Source of the DNA: Eubacterium sp.
GTDB lineage: Bacteria; Bacillota; Clostridia; Oscillospirales; Acutalibacteraceae
Direction: 5' to 3'
NCBI GenBank assembly: GCA_029052085.1
Contig: JAIDJS010000109.1
Location: forward strand, 1-13,042
Length of the DNA stretch: 13,042 bases
Numbering within the stretch: position 1 is the first letter of the stretch; each line of letters opens with the position of its first letter. The notes under the pieces were generated by a model that worked only from the letters and a program-made list of their open reading frames with translations, did no database searches and was not told where the DNA came from. Shown here piece by piece: positions 1 through 10,800 of the stretch. The position numbers were made by a program, and so were the translations under genes.

Positions 1-2020
1 CCATGGTATACTGACCACGGCCCTGTGTCTTTGAACGAAGGTCATTTACATAGCCGAACATTTCTGAAAGCGGAACACGAGAATTGATCTGCTTAGCACC
101 TGTTCTGTCTTCCATACCCTGAATCTGACCACGGCGTGAGTTAAGGTCGCCGATAACATCGCCCATGTAATCTTCAGGAACAATAACAGTTACCTTCATC
201 ATAGGCTCAAGGATTGCAGGATTTGCTTTCTTAGCAGCATCCTTGAATGCCATAGAACCGGCAATCTTGAACGCCATTTCAGATGAGTCAACCTCATGGT
301 AAGATCCATCATAAAGCTCAACCTTGATATCAACCATCTGATAGCCTGCAAGTACACCGCTCTTCATAGCGCCCTGAATACCTGCATCAACAGCCGGGAT
401 ATATTCCTTAGGAATAGCACCGCCGACAATAGAGTTAACAAATTCATAGCCCTTGCCAACACCATTTTCATCAAGGTTTGGCGACATACGGATTTTAACG
501 TGACCGTACTGACCTGAACCACCTGACTGACGCTTAAACTTAGTATCAGACATGGATTCCTGCTGAATTGTTTCTTTATATGCTACCTGAGGAGCACCAA
601 CATTTGCTTCAACCTTAAATTCACGAAGCAAACGGTCTACGATAATTTCAAGATGAAGCTCACCCATACCGGCAATAATTGTCTGGCCTGTTTCTTCATC
701 TGTATAAGCCTTGAAAGTTGGGTCTTCTTCTGCAAGCTTTGCAAGCGCAATACCCATCTTTTCCTGACCTGCCTTTGTTTTAGGCTCAATAGCAACACGG
801 ATAACAGGCTCAGGGAAGTTCATGGATTCAAGAATTACCGGATGATCCTCATCACAAAGAGTATCGCCGGTTGTTGTATTCTTTAAACCAACAGCAGCAG
901 CAATATCACCTGCGTATACGCAATCAATATCTTCTCTGTGGTTTGAGTGCATCTGAAGAATACGACCCATTCTTTCTCTGTGACCCTTAACAGAGTTATA
1001 AACCTGTGTACCGGAGTTAAGTGTTCCCGAATATACACGGAAGAAGCAGATTTTACCAACAAACGGGTCTGTTGCAATCTTAAATGCAAGAGCAGAAAAT
1101 GGCTCTTCATCAGATGAATGACGAGCTTCTTCTTCATCAGTATCAGGATTAATGCCCTTGATTGATTCTACATCTGTTGGAGCAGGCATATAATCAACAA
1201 TAGCATCAAGAAGAGGCTGAACACCCTTGTTTCTGTAAGATGTTCCGCAGGTAATCGGAACCATATTACCGTCACAAGTAGCTTTTCTGATGGTCTTTTT
1301 AATCTCATCAATTGTAAGCTCTTCACCCTCAAAATATTTTTCCATAAGGCTTTCATCCTGTTCTGCAACAGCTTCAATAAGTGCCTCATGATATTTATTT
1401 GCAAGTTCCATCATATCTTCAGGAATAGGCTCATGACGAACATCATTTCCCAAATCATCATAATAGATTTCAGCATCCATATTGATAAGGTCTACAATAC
1501 CCTTGAAGGTATCTTCTGCACCGATAGGAAGCTGAATCGGAACTGCATTACATTTAAATCTTTCTTTTACCATGTTGAGAACATTGTAAAAGTCCGCACC
1601 CATAATATCCATCTTATTAACATAAATCATTCTGGGTACCTTATAATCATCAGCCTGACGCCATACGGTTTCAGACTGTGGCTCTACGCCGCCCTTTGCA
1701 CAAAGAACAGTTACAGAACCGTCAAGTACACGAAGAGAACGCTGAACTTCTACAGTAAAGTCAACGTGTCCCGGTGTATCAATGATATTAATTCTATGAT
1801 CCTTCCAGAAGCAGGTTGTAGCAGCAGAAGTAATTGTAATACCTCTTTCCTGCTCTTGCTCCATCCAGTCCATAGTAGCTGCACCATCGTGGGTTTCACC
1901 AATCTTATGCGTTTTACCTGTGTAATAAAGGATACGCTCAGTAGTTGTTGTTTTACCGGCATCGATATGCGCCATAATACCAATATTTCTTGTCATTTCA
2001 AGAGATACTTTTCTTGGCAT
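1..2020 (-). CDS. fusA: Translation elongation factor G (EF-G), C-terminus cut by window edge
   Basis: EF-G is the cytoplasmic GTPase that drives ribosome translocation and, with ribosome recycling factor, splits ribosomes after termination. The frame is open from the ATG at 2020 to the left edge, giving 673 complete codons; the family is usually about 690-700 residues, so roughly 20-30 are missing. The N-terminus reads [20 protein letters not shown], followed by the P-loop [12 protein letters not shown] (about residues 17-28), the G2 region RGITI (59-63), DTPGH (81-85) and the guanine-specificity motif NKMD (135-138). Domain II and the domain III-V body, including QYGHVKIR and, near the edge, QGRGQYTM, are continuous without frameshift. 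The start is supported by AGGAGG five bases upstream (2026-2031). It lies 27 bp after rpsG, so it is almost certainly in the same transcript. In relatives tuf (EF-Tu) often follows, which would be outside the window. Identification is secure. Confidence 0.98.
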   Translation of the reverse strand, partial: MPRKVSLEMTRNIGIMAHIDAGKTTTTERILYYTGKTHKIGETHDGAATMDWMEQEQERGITITSAATTCFWKDHRINIIDTPGHVDFTVEVQRSLRVLDGSVTVLCAKGGVEPQSETVWRQADDYKVPRMIYVNKMDIMGADFYNVLNMVKERFKCNAVPIQLPIGAEDTFKGIVDLINMDAEIYYDDLGNDVRHEPIPEDMMELANKYHEALIEAVAEQDESLMEKYFEGEELTIDEIKKTIRKATCDGNMVPITCGTSYRNKGVQPLLDAIVDYMPAPTDVESIKGINPDTDEEEARHSSDEEPFSALAFKIATDPFVGKICFFRVYSGTLNSGTQVYNSVKGHRERMGRILQMHSNHREDIDCVYAGDIAAAVGLKNTTTGDTLCDEDHPVILESMNFPEPVIRVAIEPKTKAGQEKMGIALAKLAEEDPTFKAYTDEETGQTIIAGMGELHLEIIVDRLLREFKVEANVGAPQVAYKETIQQESMSDTKFKRQSGGSGQYGHVKIRMSPNLDENGVGKGYEFVNSIVGGAIPKEYIPAVDAGIQGAMKSGVLAGYQMVDIKVELYDGSYHEVDSSEMAFKIAGSMAFKDAAKKANPAILEPMMKVTVIVPEDYMGDVIGDLNSRRGQIQGMEDRTGAKQINSRVPLSEMFGYVNDLRSKTQGRGQYTM

Positions 2021-2047
2021 AATATCCTCCTAAGAATTTCAAACGGA

Positions 2048-2518
2048 TTAATATCTGAAATGGGCAAATGCTTTGTTTGCTTCTGCCATCTTGTGTGTAT
2101 CATCACACTTCTTAACTGCGCCGCCTGTTTTATTAACAGCGTCCATAATTTCAGCAGCAAGGCGTTCCTTCATAGTTCTTTCTGAACGCTGACGGGCATA
2201 TGCTGTTATCCAGCGTAAGCCGAGTGTCTGGCGTCTTTCAGGACGAACCTCAAGCGGAACCTGGTAAGTAGCACCACCGATACGGCGAGCCTTTACCTCA
2301 AGTACAGGCATAACATTTTCCATAGCAGCCTGGAAGGTTTCTAATGGATCGTTTCCTGTTTTTTCATTAATGATGTTAAATGCGTCGTAAACAATTTTCT
2401 GCGCAACACCCTTTTTACCATCATACATAACGTTGTTGATAAGACGTGTTACAAGCTTTGAATTGTAAAGCGGATCAGGCAATACATCACGCTTAGCGAT
2501 TTGGCCTCTTCTTGGCAT
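2048..2518 (-). CDS. rpsG: 30S ribosomal protein S7
   Basis: S7 is a primary 16S rRNA-binding protein that nucleates assembly of the head of the 30S subunit and lines the E-site/mRNA exit channel. The 156-residue product has the usual family length and starts [16 protein letters not shown]. It carries the typical blocks [20 protein letters not shown] (about 87-106) and [11 protein letters not shown], and ends in HFRY. The ATG at 2518 has an AAGGAGGG ribosome binding site about ten bases upstream (2528-2535), so the start is clear. The gene sits between rpsL (134 bp upstream) and fusA (27 bp downstream), the classical str operon order. In E. coli S7 represses its own operon by binding the rpsL-rpsG intercistronic RNA; the spacer here contains a hairpin at 2590-2615, but whether S7 binds it is not shown. 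No unusual residues seen. Confidence 0.98.
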   Translation of the reverse strand: MPRRGQIAKRDVLPDPLYNSKLVTRLINNVMYDGKKGVAQKIVYDAFNIINEKTGNDPLETFQAAMENVMPVLEVKARRIGGATYQVPLEVRPERRQTLGLRWITAYARQRSERTMKERLAAEIMDAVNKTGGAVKKCDDTHKMAEANKAFAHFRY

Positions 2519-2589
2519 CTTTCGCTTCCCTCCTTCATATTTATGAGTTCATAGGTACTCGAGTTTTCCCGTGGAGTCAACAAGTAGGC

Positions 2590-2615
2590 TATACCGCTTA
2601 TATTAATAAGGTATA
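2590..2615 (-). promoter_or_regulatory. Hairpin in the rpsL-rpsG intercistronic spacer
   Basis: The 134-bp spacer between rpsL and rpsG contains an imperfect inverted repeat. Read in the mRNA direction, TATAC-CTTAT pairs with ATAAG-(CG)-GTATA around a TAAT loop, giving ten base pairs with a two-base bulge. No run of U follows, so it is not an intrinsic terminator. In E. coli this spacer is the S7 repressor site; a comparable role here is inference, since the E. coli site mimics 16S rRNA and I cannot compare the two. It could also be an mRNA processing site or chance pairing in AT-rich DNA. Confidence 0.4.
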
Positions 2616-2652
2616 AACTATTGTTTTTCCATAAGAAGTTTCATTTTACGGC

Positions 2653-3075
2653 TTACTTCTTAGCAGCCTTTGGTCTTTTAGCACCGTACTTAGAACGGCT
2701 CTGCATTCTTCCGTTAACGCCCTGTGTATCAAGAGTTCCGCGGATGATGTGATAACGCACACCCGGAAGGTCCTTTACACGGCCGCCGCGAACCATAACA
2801 ACAGAGTGTTCCTGAAGATTGTGACCAACACCCGGGATGTAAGCTGAAACTTCCATACCGTTTGTTAAACGTACACGGGCAATTTTACGAAGAGCTGAAT
2901 TAGGCTTCTTCGGTGTAGCTGTTTTAACAGCTGTGCAAACGCCGCGCTTCTGTGGAGAATTGTTATCATTCATAACATTCTTCTTTGTGTTAAGGCTCTT
3001 TAAAAGAGCTGGTGCTTTAGCCTTTTTTTCAAGGGACTTACGTCCTGTTCTTACTAATTGGTTAAAGGTAGGCAA
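2653..3075 (-). CDS. rpsL: 30S ribosomal protein S12 (TTG start)
   Basis: S12 lies at the 30S/50S interface next to the decoding centre and controls translational accuracy. From the TTG at 3075 the product is 140 residues: [10 protein letters not shown] and so on, the Firmicute-type insert between about residues 23 and 40, then [29 protein letters not shown] and [12 protein letters not shown]56 and K101 correspond to E. coli K43 and K88, the classical streptomycin positions, and both are unmutated lysines. The frame stays open upstream to an ATG at 3195, but the added residues are not S12-like. The TTG is chosen because the homologous N-terminus begins exactly there and an AAAGGAG site lies eight bases upstream (3084-3090). 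The gene has its own promoter and a structured leader, and is followed by rpsG. Identification is secure; the start is very likely. Confidence 0.97.
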   Translation of the reverse strand: MPTFNQLVRTGRKSLEKKAKAPALLKSLNTKKNVMNDNNSPQKRGVCTAVKTATPKKPNSALRKIARVRLTNGMEVSAYIPGVGHNLQEHSVVMVRGGRVKDLPGVRYHIIRGTLDTQGVNGRMQSRSKYGAKRPKAAKK

Positions 3076-3083
3076 TAGTTTAT

Positions 3084-3090
3084 CTCCTTT
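3084..3090 (-). promoter_or_regulatory. Ribosome binding site fixing the rpsL TTG start
   Basis: AAAGGAG (part of AGAAAGGAGAT) lies eight bases upstream of the TTG at 3075. This ideal spacing decides the start in favour of TTG over the in-frame ATG 120 bases upstream, which has no comparable site and would add a non-homologous extension. Confidence 0.85.
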
Positions 3091-3114
3091 CTGTAATATT
3101 TTTCTGCATACATA

Positions 3115-3171
3115 AAATATACGCATAAACAGCAATTCAATCTGCTTAAACTGCTGTTTAAACGCACATTT
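3115..3171 (-). promoter_or_regulatory. Long hairpin in the rpsL mRNA leader
   Basis: In the mRNA direction the two 20-nt arms (3171 to 3152 and 3134 to 3115) pair at 19 of 20 positions. Three of these are G-U wobbles and one position is a U-U mismatch. The inner eight pairs, AAACAGCA with TGCTGTTT, are perfect. The loop is 17 nt. The hairpin begins about seven bases after the predicted transcription start and ends 24 bases before the ribosome binding site. No U-run follows the 3' arm, so it is not a terminator. It could stabilise the 5' end of the mRNA or be a protein-binding leader; the function is inferred only from position and pairing. Confidence 0.55.
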
Positions 3172-3184
3172 GAGGGGCAAGTAT

Positions 3185-3211
3185 ATTATACTCACCCCAT
3201 ATTATGTGCAA
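3185..3211 (-). promoter_or_regulatory. Promoter for rpsL-rpsG-fusA
   Basis: A perfect sigma-A type -10 box TATAAT (3185-3190) is preceded by TTGCAC (3206-3211) with a short 15-base spacer; ATTGCA at 16 bases is an equivalent reading. The expected transcription start is near 3178, giving a leader of about 100 nt before the rpsL TTG. The short spacer makes the -35 assignment less certain than the -10. It would give the str genes transcription independent of rpoBC. Confidence 0.55.
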
Positions 3212-3214
3212 TTT

Positions 3215-3266
3215 ACCAAACATTTTTCATTTAATTTGGTTAATCTGACAAGAAATATCTCTTGCC
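3215..3266 (-). repeat. Two short inverted repeats after rpoC
   Basis: Just beyond the rpoC stop are two inverted repeats. The first, 3247-3266, reads GGCAAGA-(6 nt)-TCTTGTC with one G-U pair. The second, 3215-3240, reads ACCAAA-(14 nt)-TTTGGT. Neither is followed by a U-run in the direction of rpoC transcription, so they are poor intrinsic terminators. They may act as partial terminators, processing sites or 3' end stabilisers, allowing some read-through from rpoC into rpsL. Confidence 0.35.
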
Positions 3267-3280
3267 GAGGATATAGTATA

Positions 3281-6200
3281 TCACTCTGCAGTGTTACTTG
3301 TCAACAATTTTTGCAATTGTTCTAAATTCATAATTTCTTCAGCACCTTCAGCTGAGAAATAGCTTGGAACAATATCAACATCCCGGAATACTTCCATACC
3401 TGTACCTGCAGGAACAAGCTTACCGATAATAACATTTTCCTTAAGACCGATAAGAGGATCGCTCTTTCCGCGGATAGCCGCATCCGTTAGAACTCTTGTT
3501 GTTTCCTGGAAGGAAGCAGCTGAAAGGAAGGAATCCGTTGCAAGAGATGCCTTTGTAATACCCATAAGAATAGGAATATAGGTTGCGTGCTTAAGATTAA
3601 CTTCACCGGCTGCAATTCTCTTATCGATTGCATCATTTGCTTCATCAACAGCAGCAACGTCAACCATTGTACCGGAAACAAGATTTGTATCGCCTGCTTC
3701 ATCAACCGTACATTTCTTAAGCATCTGGCGAACAATTACCTCAATATGCTTATCATTTACATCAACACCCTGTGTACGATAAGCGAACTGAACCTCGCGG
3801 ATAAGGTAATTGTAAACAGCCTCTTCACCGAGGATTGCAAGAACATCATGCGGATTCTTTGAGCCATAGGTTAATTCCTGACCCTTTTCAACATGAGCGC
3901 CCTCAACAATATCTTCATGAAGTCTGAAGCCGTAAGGGATAAGATACTTTCTTTCGTCCATTGTTTCGGGATCTGTAACAACAACATGATTAGACTTTTT
4001 GATTTCTTCAAATCTAACTGTACCTGCGATTTCGGAAAGAATTGCATACTGCTTCGGCTTTCTTGCCTCAAACAATTCTTCTACACGAGGAAGACCCTGT
4101 GTAATATCCTCTCCGCCTGCGATACCGCCTGTATGGAAGGTTCTCATTGTAAGCTGTGTACCCGGCTCACCGATAGACTGAGCAGCGATAATACCAACTG
4201 CTTCGCCGACCTGAACAGGCTCATTGAATGCAAGGTTTGAACCGTAGCATTTACGGCATACACCATGGCGTGATTTACATGTGATAAGAGAACGAATCTT
4301 AACCTCTTTGATTCCGGCAGAAACGATTCTGTCTGCAATCTCATTGGTCATCATCTCATCAGGAGAAGCAATAACCTCACCTGTTTCAGGATGAAGAACA
4401 GCCTCAAGCGGGAATCTGCCGACAAGACGCTCGTGAAGTGATTCAAGCTCACGGTTACCATCCATTATTGCCTTAACAACAATACCCTCTGTGCAGCCGC
4501 AGTCATCATCACGGATAATAACATCCTGCGATACATCAACAAGACGGCGGGTAAGATAACCGGAGTCAGCTGTACGAAGCGCTGTATCGGTAAGACCTTT
4601 ACGGGCACCACGGGAAGAAATGAAATATTCAAGAATATTAAGACCTTCACGATAGTTTGCACGAATCGGAATTTCGATTGTTTTACCTGCTGTATTTGCG
4701 ATAAGACCACGCATACCTGCAAGCTGACGAAGCTGAGCTGTACTACCACGGGCACCTGAATCTACCATCATATGAATCGGATTATGCGTACCGTCAAAGT
4801 TTGATGTAAGCTCATTGGTAACCTTATTTGTACAATCTTCCCAAGCCTTAATAACTGCTGAAGAACGCTCTTCATTCGTGATAAAGCCATAATTGTAATT
4901 CAGCGTGATTTCATCAACCTGCTTTTCAGCCTCATTAAGGAAATCCTTTTTAGCATCAGGAATAAGTGCATCGCAAACAGCAACAGTTGTACCTGATACG
5001 GTTGAATACTTATAGCCCTGTGCCTTAATGGCATCAAGAGCAACCGAAGCAACGGATACACCATGAACGGAGATAAGCTTATCCGCAATCTGACCAAGCT
5101 GCTTTTTCTTAACAACGAAGCCGATTTCAAGCTCAAATTCATTTTCAGGCTTGGAACGGTCAACAAATCCAAGATCCTGAGGAATAGGATTATTGAATAT
5201 AATTCTTCCGATTGTTGTTACGATAATTGCAGACTTTGTTACGCCGTTCTCTTCCTTTGAAACACGGATTCTTGCAGGAGAGTGCATACCGAGAGAGCCC
5301 TCCTGATATGCCATCATTGCTTCATCTTTATCTCTATAAAGGTTAAATGAACGATAAATGCCGAATTCCTCAGCAAGTCTGCTGTCTGAGCAATCACAAA
5401 GAATATCTGAATCGGAAAGAACACCATTTACCGCAGCCTTAACATCGGCGAAGGACATCTCCTCGGTTCTTTCTGCATTTTTGAAGAATTTAGGCTGACC
5501 GGGTTCTCCCTCTTTAATCATTGTAAGATAGTAAGAACCGATAACCATATCCTGAGTAGGAACAGCAACAGGCTTACCGTCTGACGGCTTAAGAAGGTTA
5601 TTTGCAGCAAGCATAAGCATACGTGCTTCTGCCTGAGCCTCTGCTGAAAGAGGCACATGAACTGCCATCTGGTCACCATCGAAGTCAGCGTTAAACGCTG
5701 TACAGGAAAGAGGATGAAGCTTAATCGCTCTGCCCTCTACAAGAACAGGCTCAAATGCCTGAATACCAAGACGGTGAAGTGTGGGAGCACGGTTTAACAT
5801 AACAGGATGATCCTTGATTACAACCTCAAGAGCATCCCATACTGCAGGCTCATCTGCACGTTCAACCTTTTTTCTTGCTGATTTAATATTGGAAGCTGCA
5901 CCTGTTGCAACAAGGCGCTTCATAACAAAAGGCTTGAAAAGCTCAATAGCCATTTCCTTAGGAAGACCGCACTGGTGCATCTTAAGCTCTGGTCCGACAA
6001 CGATAACCGAACGGCCTGAATAGTCTACACGCTTACCGAGAAGGTTCTGACGGAAGCGGCCCTGCTTACCCTTAAGCATATCTGAAAGGGATTTGAGCGG
6101 ACGGTTATTCGGACCTGTAACAGGTCTGCCGCGGCGGCCGTTATCAATAAGAGCATCAACTGCTTCCTGAAGCATTCTCTTTTCATTTCTTACAATGATA

Positions 6201-7033
6201 TCAGGCGCACCAAGCTCAAGCAATTTCTTAAGACGGTTGTTTCTGTTGATAACTCTTCTGTAAAGGTCATTCAAATCTGATGTTGCAAATCTGCCGCCGT
6301 CAAGCTGAACCATCGGACGGATATCCGGAGGAATAACCGGAATAACATCCATTATCATCCATTCAAGCTTATTGCCGCTCTTGCAGAAAGCATCAACAAC
6401 ATCAAGTCTTTTAAGAATACGAACTCTCTTCTGACCGGTTGCATCCTCAAGCTCTGCAGTAAGCTCATCACGAAGCTGTTCAACATCAATATCCTGAAGA
6501 AGCTTTTTGATAGCCTCGGCACCCATGCCTGCTTCAAAATCATCTTCATATCTTTCACGCATTTCAGCATATTCTTTTTCATTAAGAATCTGCATCTTTT
6601 CAAGCGGTGTATCACCGGGATCTGTTACAATATAAAGCGCGAAATAAAGCACCTTTTCAAGATAGCGCGGGCTGATATCAAGCACAAGACCAAGACGGCT
6701 CGGGATACCCTTAAAATACCAGATATGAGAAACAGGAGCTGCAAGCTCAATATGTCCCATACGCTCACGGCGAACCTTGGCTTTTGTAATTTCAACGCCG
6801 CAGCGTTCGCACACTTTGCCCTTATAGCGAACTCTTTTATACTTTCCGCAGTGGCATTCCCAGTCCTTCATCGGTCCGAAAATTCTTTCGCAGAAAAGAC
6901 CATCTCTTTCAGGCTTAAGAGTTCTGTAATTTATTGTTTCCGGCTTTGTTACTTCTCCGTAAGACCATTCTCTGATCTGTTCAGGTGATGCAAGGCCGAT
7001 TTTTATTGAACTGAATTGATTTTCATTTTCCAT
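3281..7033 (-). CDS. rpoC: DNA-directed RNA polymerase subunit beta'
   Basis: The beta' subunit forms the clamp and half of the active centre of RNA polymerase. The 1250-residue product is complete. In order: the N-terminal zinc site with Cys60, Cys62, Cys75 and Cys78; the clamp coiled coil that binds sigma (about 250-295); the catalytic motif NADFDGDQM with magnesium-binding Asp450, Asp452 and Asp454; the F-loop region [15 protein letters not shown] (759-773); the bridge helix (about 800-834); a second zinc site with Cys845, Cys919, Cys926 and Cys929; and the trigger loop [10 protein letters not shown] with His967. The trigger loop runs straight on to [18 protein letters not shown], so the proteobacterial SI3 insertion is absent. 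The ATG at 7033 has AAAGGAG nine bases upstream (7043-7049). It follows rpoB by 55 bp with no terminator and is co-transcribed with it. The product is somewhat longer than the ~1180-1200 typical of Bacillus/Clostridium. Identification is certain. Confidence 0.99.
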   Translation of the reverse strand: MENENQFSSIKIGLASPEQIREWSYGEVTKPETINYRTLKPERDGLFCERIFGPMKDWECHCGKYKRVRYKGKVCERCGVEITKAKVRRERMGHIELAAPVSHIWYFKGIPSRLGLVLDISPRYLEKVLYFALYIVTDPGDTPLEKMQILNEKEYAEMRERYEDDFEAGMGAEAIKKLLQDIDVEQLRDELTAELEDATGQKRVRILKRLDVVDAFCKSGNKLEWMIMDVIPVIPPDIRPMVQLDGGRFATSDLNDLYRRVINRNNRLKKLLELGAPDIIVRNEKRMLQEAVDALIDNGRRGRPVTGPNNRPLKSLSDMLKGKQGRFRQNLLGKRVDYSGRSVIVVGPELKMHQCGLPKEMAIELFKPFVMKRLVATGAASNIKSARKKVERADEPAVWDALEVVIKDHPVMLNRAPTLHRLGIQAFEPVLVEGRAIKLHPLSCTAFNADFDGDQMAVHVPLSAEAQAEARMLMLAANNLLKPSDGKPVAVPTQDMVIGSYYLTMIKEGEPGQPKFFKNAERTEEMSFADVKAAVNGVLSDSDILCDCSDSRLAEEFGIYRSFNLYRDKDEAMMAYQEGSLGMHSPARIRVSKEENGVTKSAIIVTTIGRIIFNNPIPQDLGFVDRSKPENEFELEIGFVVKKKQLGQIADKLISVHGVSVASVALDAIKAQGYKYSTVSGTTVAVCDALIPDAKKDFLNEAEKQVDEITLNYNYGFITNEERSSAVIKAWEDCTNKVTNELTSNFDGTHNPIHMMVDSGARGSTAQLRQLAGMRGLIANTAGKTIEIPIRANYREGLNILEYFISSRGARKGLTDTALRTADSGYLTRRLVDVSQDVIIRDDDCGCTEGIVVKAIMDGNRELESLHERLVGRFPLEAVLHPETGEVIASPDEMMTNEIADRIVSAGIKEVKIRSLITCKSRHGVCRKCYGSNLAFNEPVQVGEAVGIIAAQSIGEPGTQLTMRTFHTGGIAGGEDITQGLPRVEELFEARKPKQYAILSEIAGTVRFEEIKKSNHVVVTDPETMDERKYLIPYGFRLHEDIVEGAHVEKGQELTYGSKNPHDVLAILGEEAVYNYLIREVQFAYRTQGVDVNDKHIEVIVRQMLKKCTVDEAGDTNLVSGTMVDVAAVDEANDAIDKRIAAGEVNLKHATYIPILMGITKASLATDSFLSAASFQETTRVLTDAAIRGKSDPLIGLKENVIIGKLVPAGTGMEVFRDVDIVPSYFSAEGAEEIMNLEQLQKLLTSNTAE

Positions 7034-7088
7034 TTGGAAGCACTCCTTTATATATAATGTAATGTGGATAGTTAATCATTTATCGGCA

Positions 7089-10000
7089 TTATTCATCATC
7101 TGAATAATTATCTTCAAAATCTATAAACATAGATTCTTCTCCGACATTCTGATCTGCTTCCTCGTCTTCACCCTCTGCATTCTGGAAAGTGAAGCCCTCG
7201 TCAACATCGCCAAAGTCGTTAACCTCAGTGAAAGCTTTATCATCAATAGGCTGAATACCTGTGCCGTCATCAAGATCCTGCTTTAATTCAACCTCATTTC
7301 CGTCTCTGTCATAAAGGCGGGTATCAAGGCCAAGAGCCTGAAGCTCTTTAAAGAGAACCTTGAAGGATTCAGGTGTACCTGCTGTCGGGATATTTTCACC
7401 TTTAACGATAGACTCATAGGTCTTAACTCTTCCGACAACATCATCCGACTTAACCGTGATGATTTCCTGAAGTGTATAAGCAGCGCCGTAAGCTTCAAGC
7501 GCCCAAACCTCCATTTCACCGAAACGCTGACCGCCGAACTGGGCTTTACCGCCGAGCGGCTGCTGCGTAACAAGGCTGTAAGGACCGGTTGAACGGGCAT
7601 GAATTTTATCATCAACAAGATGATGGAGCTTAAGGTAATACATATAGCCTACTGTAATAGGATTATCAAACTTTTCGCCTGTTCTGCCGTCTGTAAGAAC
7701 CGTTTTACCATCTTCAGACAAGCCTGCAAGCTTAAGACATTCACGGATATCATCCTCGTGTGCGCCGTCAAATACAGGCGTACACATCTTCCAGCCAAGA
7801 GCCATAGCCGCATAGCCGAGATGAACCTCCAGCACCTGACCGATATTCATACGGGAAGGTACGCCAAGAGGATTAAGAACAATATCAAGCGGACGTCCGT
7901 CAGGAAGGAACGGCATATCCTCCTGCGGAAGTACACGGGATACAACACCCTTGTTTCCGTGACGACCTGCCATCTTATCGCCGACCTGAATTTTTCTCTT
8001 CTGAGCAATATAAACTCTGACTACTTTATTTACACCCGGATTAAGTTCATCACTGTTTGCACGGGTAAATACTTTAACATCAACAACGATACCATATTCG
8101 CCGTGAGGAACACGCATGGAAGTATCTCTTACTTCTCTTGCCTTTTCACCGAAGATTGCGCGAAGAAGTCTTTCTTCGGCGGTAAGCTCTGTTTCGCCCT
8201 TCGGTGTTACCTTACCAACAAGGATTGAGCTGCTGTGTACCTCTGCACCTACACGGATAATACCATCCTCATCAAGGTCTTTCAGTGCATCCTCTCCGAC
8301 ATTCGGAATATCACGGGTAATTTCTTCAGGACCAAGCTTTGTATCACGGGCCTCAACCTCATGCTCTTCAATATGAATAGATGTATAAACATCATCACGA
8401 ACCATCTTTTCATTGATAAGAACAGCATCCTCGTAGTTATAGCCTTCCCAGGTCATAAATCCGATAAGAGCGTTTTTACCAAGTGAGATTTCGCCGTTGC
8501 TTGTTGCAGGACCATCTGCGATAACCTGACCATCCTCAACATTCTGATGAAGAGAAACGATAGGACGCTGATTGATACAGGTGCCCTGGTTTGAGCCGCT
8601 GAACTTAACAAGCTCATACTTATCAACCTCGCCGCTCTTGGTTTTGATTTCAATTGTATCTGCATCAACAGAGGTAACCGTACCGCCGCGCTTTGCAGCA
8701 ACAACTACGCCTGAATCGTATGCAGCCTTATATTCCATACCCGTGCCGACAACAGGAGCCTCTGTTTTAAGAAGAGGTACAGCCTGACGCTGCATGTTCG
8801 CACCCATAAGAGCACGGTTTGCGTCATCGTTTTCAAGGAACGGAATCATCGCTGTTGCAACGGAAACAACCATCTTAGGGGATACGTCCATATAGTCTAC
8901 CTTTTCCGGTTCACAGGTCATAAATTCATCTCTGTGACGGCAGGTAACACGCTTGTTGGAAAATCTGCCGTTTTCATCAAGAGGCTCATTTGCCTGAGCT
9001 ACAACAAAATTATCCTCAACATCGGCTGTCATATAAACAACCTCTGATGTTACAATACCGGTTTCCTTATCAACCTTACGATAAGGTGCTTCAATAAAGC
9101 CATATTCATTAAGACGGCTGTAGCAGGCAAGATAAGAAATAAGACCGATGTTCGGACCTTCAGGTGTTTCGATAGGACACATTCTTCCGTAATGGGTATA
9201 ATGTACATCTCGAACCTCAAAGCCTGCACGGTCACGGGAAAGACCGCCGGGACCAAGAGCAGAAAGTCTTCTTTTATGCGTAAGCTCTGCAAGAGGGTTA
9301 TTCTGATCCATAAACTGAGAAAGAGGAGATGAACCGAAGAACTCTCTGATTGCAGCAACTACAGGACGGATATTAATCAACGCCTGCGGAGTGATTGCTT
9401 CCTCATCATCCTGAGCCTGAAGTGTCATACGCTCACGGATAACTCTTTCCATACGGGTAAAGCCGATACGGAACTGATTCTGAAGAAGCTCGCCTACTGC
9501 ACGGATACGGCGGTTGCCGAGATGGTCGATATCATCTGTTACACCAACACCGTAAGCAAGATTTATAAGATACGAAACGGTTGCGAAAATATCATCAGTA
9601 GTAATGTGCTTCGGCACAAGGTCATCCTGATAAATCTTGAATTCCTCAATGATTTTTTCTTCATCATCACCGCATCTTTCAAGAATTTCGGAAAGAACAC
9701 GGTATGAAACCTTTTCTGTGATACCAAGCGGCTTGCAGTCGAAAGCAACATACTTTGTTACATCAACCATGCCGTTTGATACGATTTTAACCTCTTTGCC
9801 TTCTACATCAACAAAAGCAAACATAACGCCTGCATTTTCGATTTCGAGTGCCTTTTCTTCTGAGATAATCTCGCCTGCATCTGCAAGAAATTCGCCCTGA
9901 GGGGAAATAACAGGCTGAGATAATTTCTGACCGGTAAGTCTGTCGCTTATAGCAAGCTTTTTGTTGTACTTATAACGGCCAACCTTTGATAAATCATAAC

Positions 10001-10793
10001 GATGTGCATCGAAGAACAAGCCGTCAAGATGAGCCTGAGCCGTTTCAAGCGTAGGCGGCTCGCCCGGACGAAGCTTTTTATAAACCTCAAGAAGAGCTTC
10101 CTCCTGATTTTTTGTTATATCCTTTTCAATTGTAGCTTCGATTCTTTCATCATCGCCGAAGAATTCACGAATTTCTTCATCGCTTCCAAGACCGAGCGCA
10201 CGAAGAAATGTTGTAATAAAAATCTTGCGGTTTTTATCAATTCTTACATAGAACAGATCATTTGCATCTGTTTCATATTCAAGCCATGCACCGCGGTTCG
10301 GAATAACAGTATTTGTAAATAATTCCTTACCTGTTTTATCGTGCTCCATATTGTAATAAACACCCGGAGAACGAACAAGCTGAGATACAATACATCTTTC
10401 CGCACCGTTGATAACAAATGTACCAGCATCCGTCATCAATGGGAAATCGCCCATAAAGATTATATTTTCCTTAACCTCGCCTGTTTCCTTATTCTGAAGA
10501 CGAGCTCTAACCTTCAAAGGCTTTGCATAAGTAGTATCACGAGCTTTACACTGCGCAATCGTGTATTTAGGATCTTCATCCATTGTGTAATCAATGAAAT
10601 CTAGAACAAGGTTGCCTGTGTAATCCGTTATTGAACCGATATCACGGAAAACCTCCTCAAGACCTTCATCAAGAAACCATTGGTAAGACTGCTTCTGCAC
10701 TTCAATAAGATTCGGCATAGGCATAACCTCATTGATTTTTGCAAAACTTTTTCGTGTGGTTGTACCAAGCTGGACATCCTTCACATTTACCAT
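7089..10793 (-). CDS. rpoB: DNA-directed RNA polymerase subunit beta
   Basis: The beta subunit forms the other half of the RNA polymerase active centre and the rifamycin pocket. From the ATG at 10793 the product is 1234 residues, starting [20 protein letters not shown] as in other Firmicutes. The rifampicin region (about 490-520) reads [20 protein letters not shown]; Asp496, His506 and Ser511 match wild-type E. coli D516, H526 and S531, so no classical resistance change is seen. [12 protein letters not shown] contains Lys940 and Lys948, which contact the RNA end and substrate. The conserved C-terminal block [22 protein letters not shown] ends the core, after which comes a strongly acidic tail. 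A GTG at 10805 would add four residues, but it lies inside the ribosome binding site; GGAGTGAT seven bases before the ATG (10801-10808) favours the ATG. The gene has its own promoter and is followed by rpoC. rplJ/rplL are not upstream. Identification is certain; the start is probable. Confidence 0.98.
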   Translation of the reverse strand: MVNVKDVQLGTTTRKSFAKINEVMPMPNLIEVQKQSYQWFLDEGLEEVFRDIGSITDYTGNLVLDFIDYTMDEDPKYTIAQCKARDTTYAKPLKVRARLQNKETGEVKENIIFMGDFPLMTDAGTFVINGAERCIVSQLVRSPGVYYNMEHDKTGKELFTNTVIPNRGAWLEYETDANDLFYVRIDKNRKIFITTFLRALGLGSDEEIREFFGDDERIEATIEKDITKNQEEALLEVYKKLRPGEPPTLETAQAHLDGLFFDAHRYDLSKVGRYKYNKKLAISDRLTGQKLSQPVISPQGEFLADAGEIISEEKALEIENAGVMFAFVDVEGKEVKIVSNGMVDVTKYVAFDCKPLGITEKVSYRVLSEILERCGDDEEKIIEEFKIYQDDLVPKHITTDDIFATVSYLINLAYGVGVTDDIDHLGNRRIRAVGELLQNQFRIGFTRMERVIRERMTLQAQDDEEAITPQALINIRPVVAAIREFFGSSPLSQFMDQNNPLAELTHKRRLSALGPGGLSRDRAGFEVRDVHYTHYGRMCPIETPEGPNIGLISYLACYSRLNEYGFIEAPYRKVDKETGIVTSEVVYMTADVEDNFVVAQANEPLDENGRFSNKRVTCRHRDEFMTCEPEKVDYMDVSPKMVVSVATAMIPFLENDDANRALMGANMQRQAVPLLKTEAPVVGTGMEYKAAYDSGVVVAAKRGGTVTSVDADTIEIKTKSGEVDKYELVKFSGSNQGTCINQRPIVSLHQNVEDGQVIADGPATSNGEISLGKNALIGFMTWEGYNYEDAVLINEKMVRDDVYTSIHIEEHEVEARDTKLGPEEITRDIPNVGEDALKDLDEDGIIRVGAEVHSSSILVGKVTPKGETELTAEERLLRAIFGEKAREVRDTSMRVPHGEYGIVVDVKVFTRANSDELNPGVNKVVRVYIAQKRKIQVGDKMAGRHGNKGVVSRVLPQEDMPFLPDGRPLDIVLNPLGVPSRMNIGQVLEVHLGYAAMALGWKMCTPVFDGAHEDDIRECLKLAGLSEDGKTVLTDGRTGEKFDNPITVGYMYYLKLHHLVDDKIHARSTGPYSLVTQQPLGGKAQFGGQRFGEMEVWALEAYGAAYTLQEIITVKSDDVVGRVKTYESIVKGENIPTAGTPESFKVLFKELQALGLDTRLYDRDGNEVELKQDLDDGTGIQPIDDKAFTEVNDFGDVDEGFTFQNAEGEDEEADQNVGEESMFIDFEDNYSDDE

Positions 10794-10800
10794 ACCGGTA

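Noticed and set aside
1388..2185. Plus-strand open frame of 265 codons
   Set aside because: It lies antisense across the N-terminal half of fusA and the end of rpsG, both unmistakable genes. Its sequence shows no recognisable domain and it has no ribosome binding site of note.
3076..3195. N-terminal extension of S12 to an upstream ATG
   Set aside because: The added 40 residues are not S12-like, they overlap the promoter and leader hairpin, and the TTG at 3075 has the proper ribosome binding site.
3247..3266. Intrinsic terminator directly after rpoC
   Set aside because: The seven-pair stem is present but is followed by AGATTAACC and not a U-run, so I kept it only as an inverted repeat.
7599..8228. 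Plus-strand open frame of 209 codons
   Set aside because: It is antisense to the conserved core of rpoB; the encoded sequence looks like a shadow frame with no family features.
7382..9500. Rifamycin resistance variant in rpoB
   Set aside because: The key positions corresponding to E. coli D516, H526 and S531 are wild type, and the only nearby difference (Ala for Ser522) appears to be ordinary variation.
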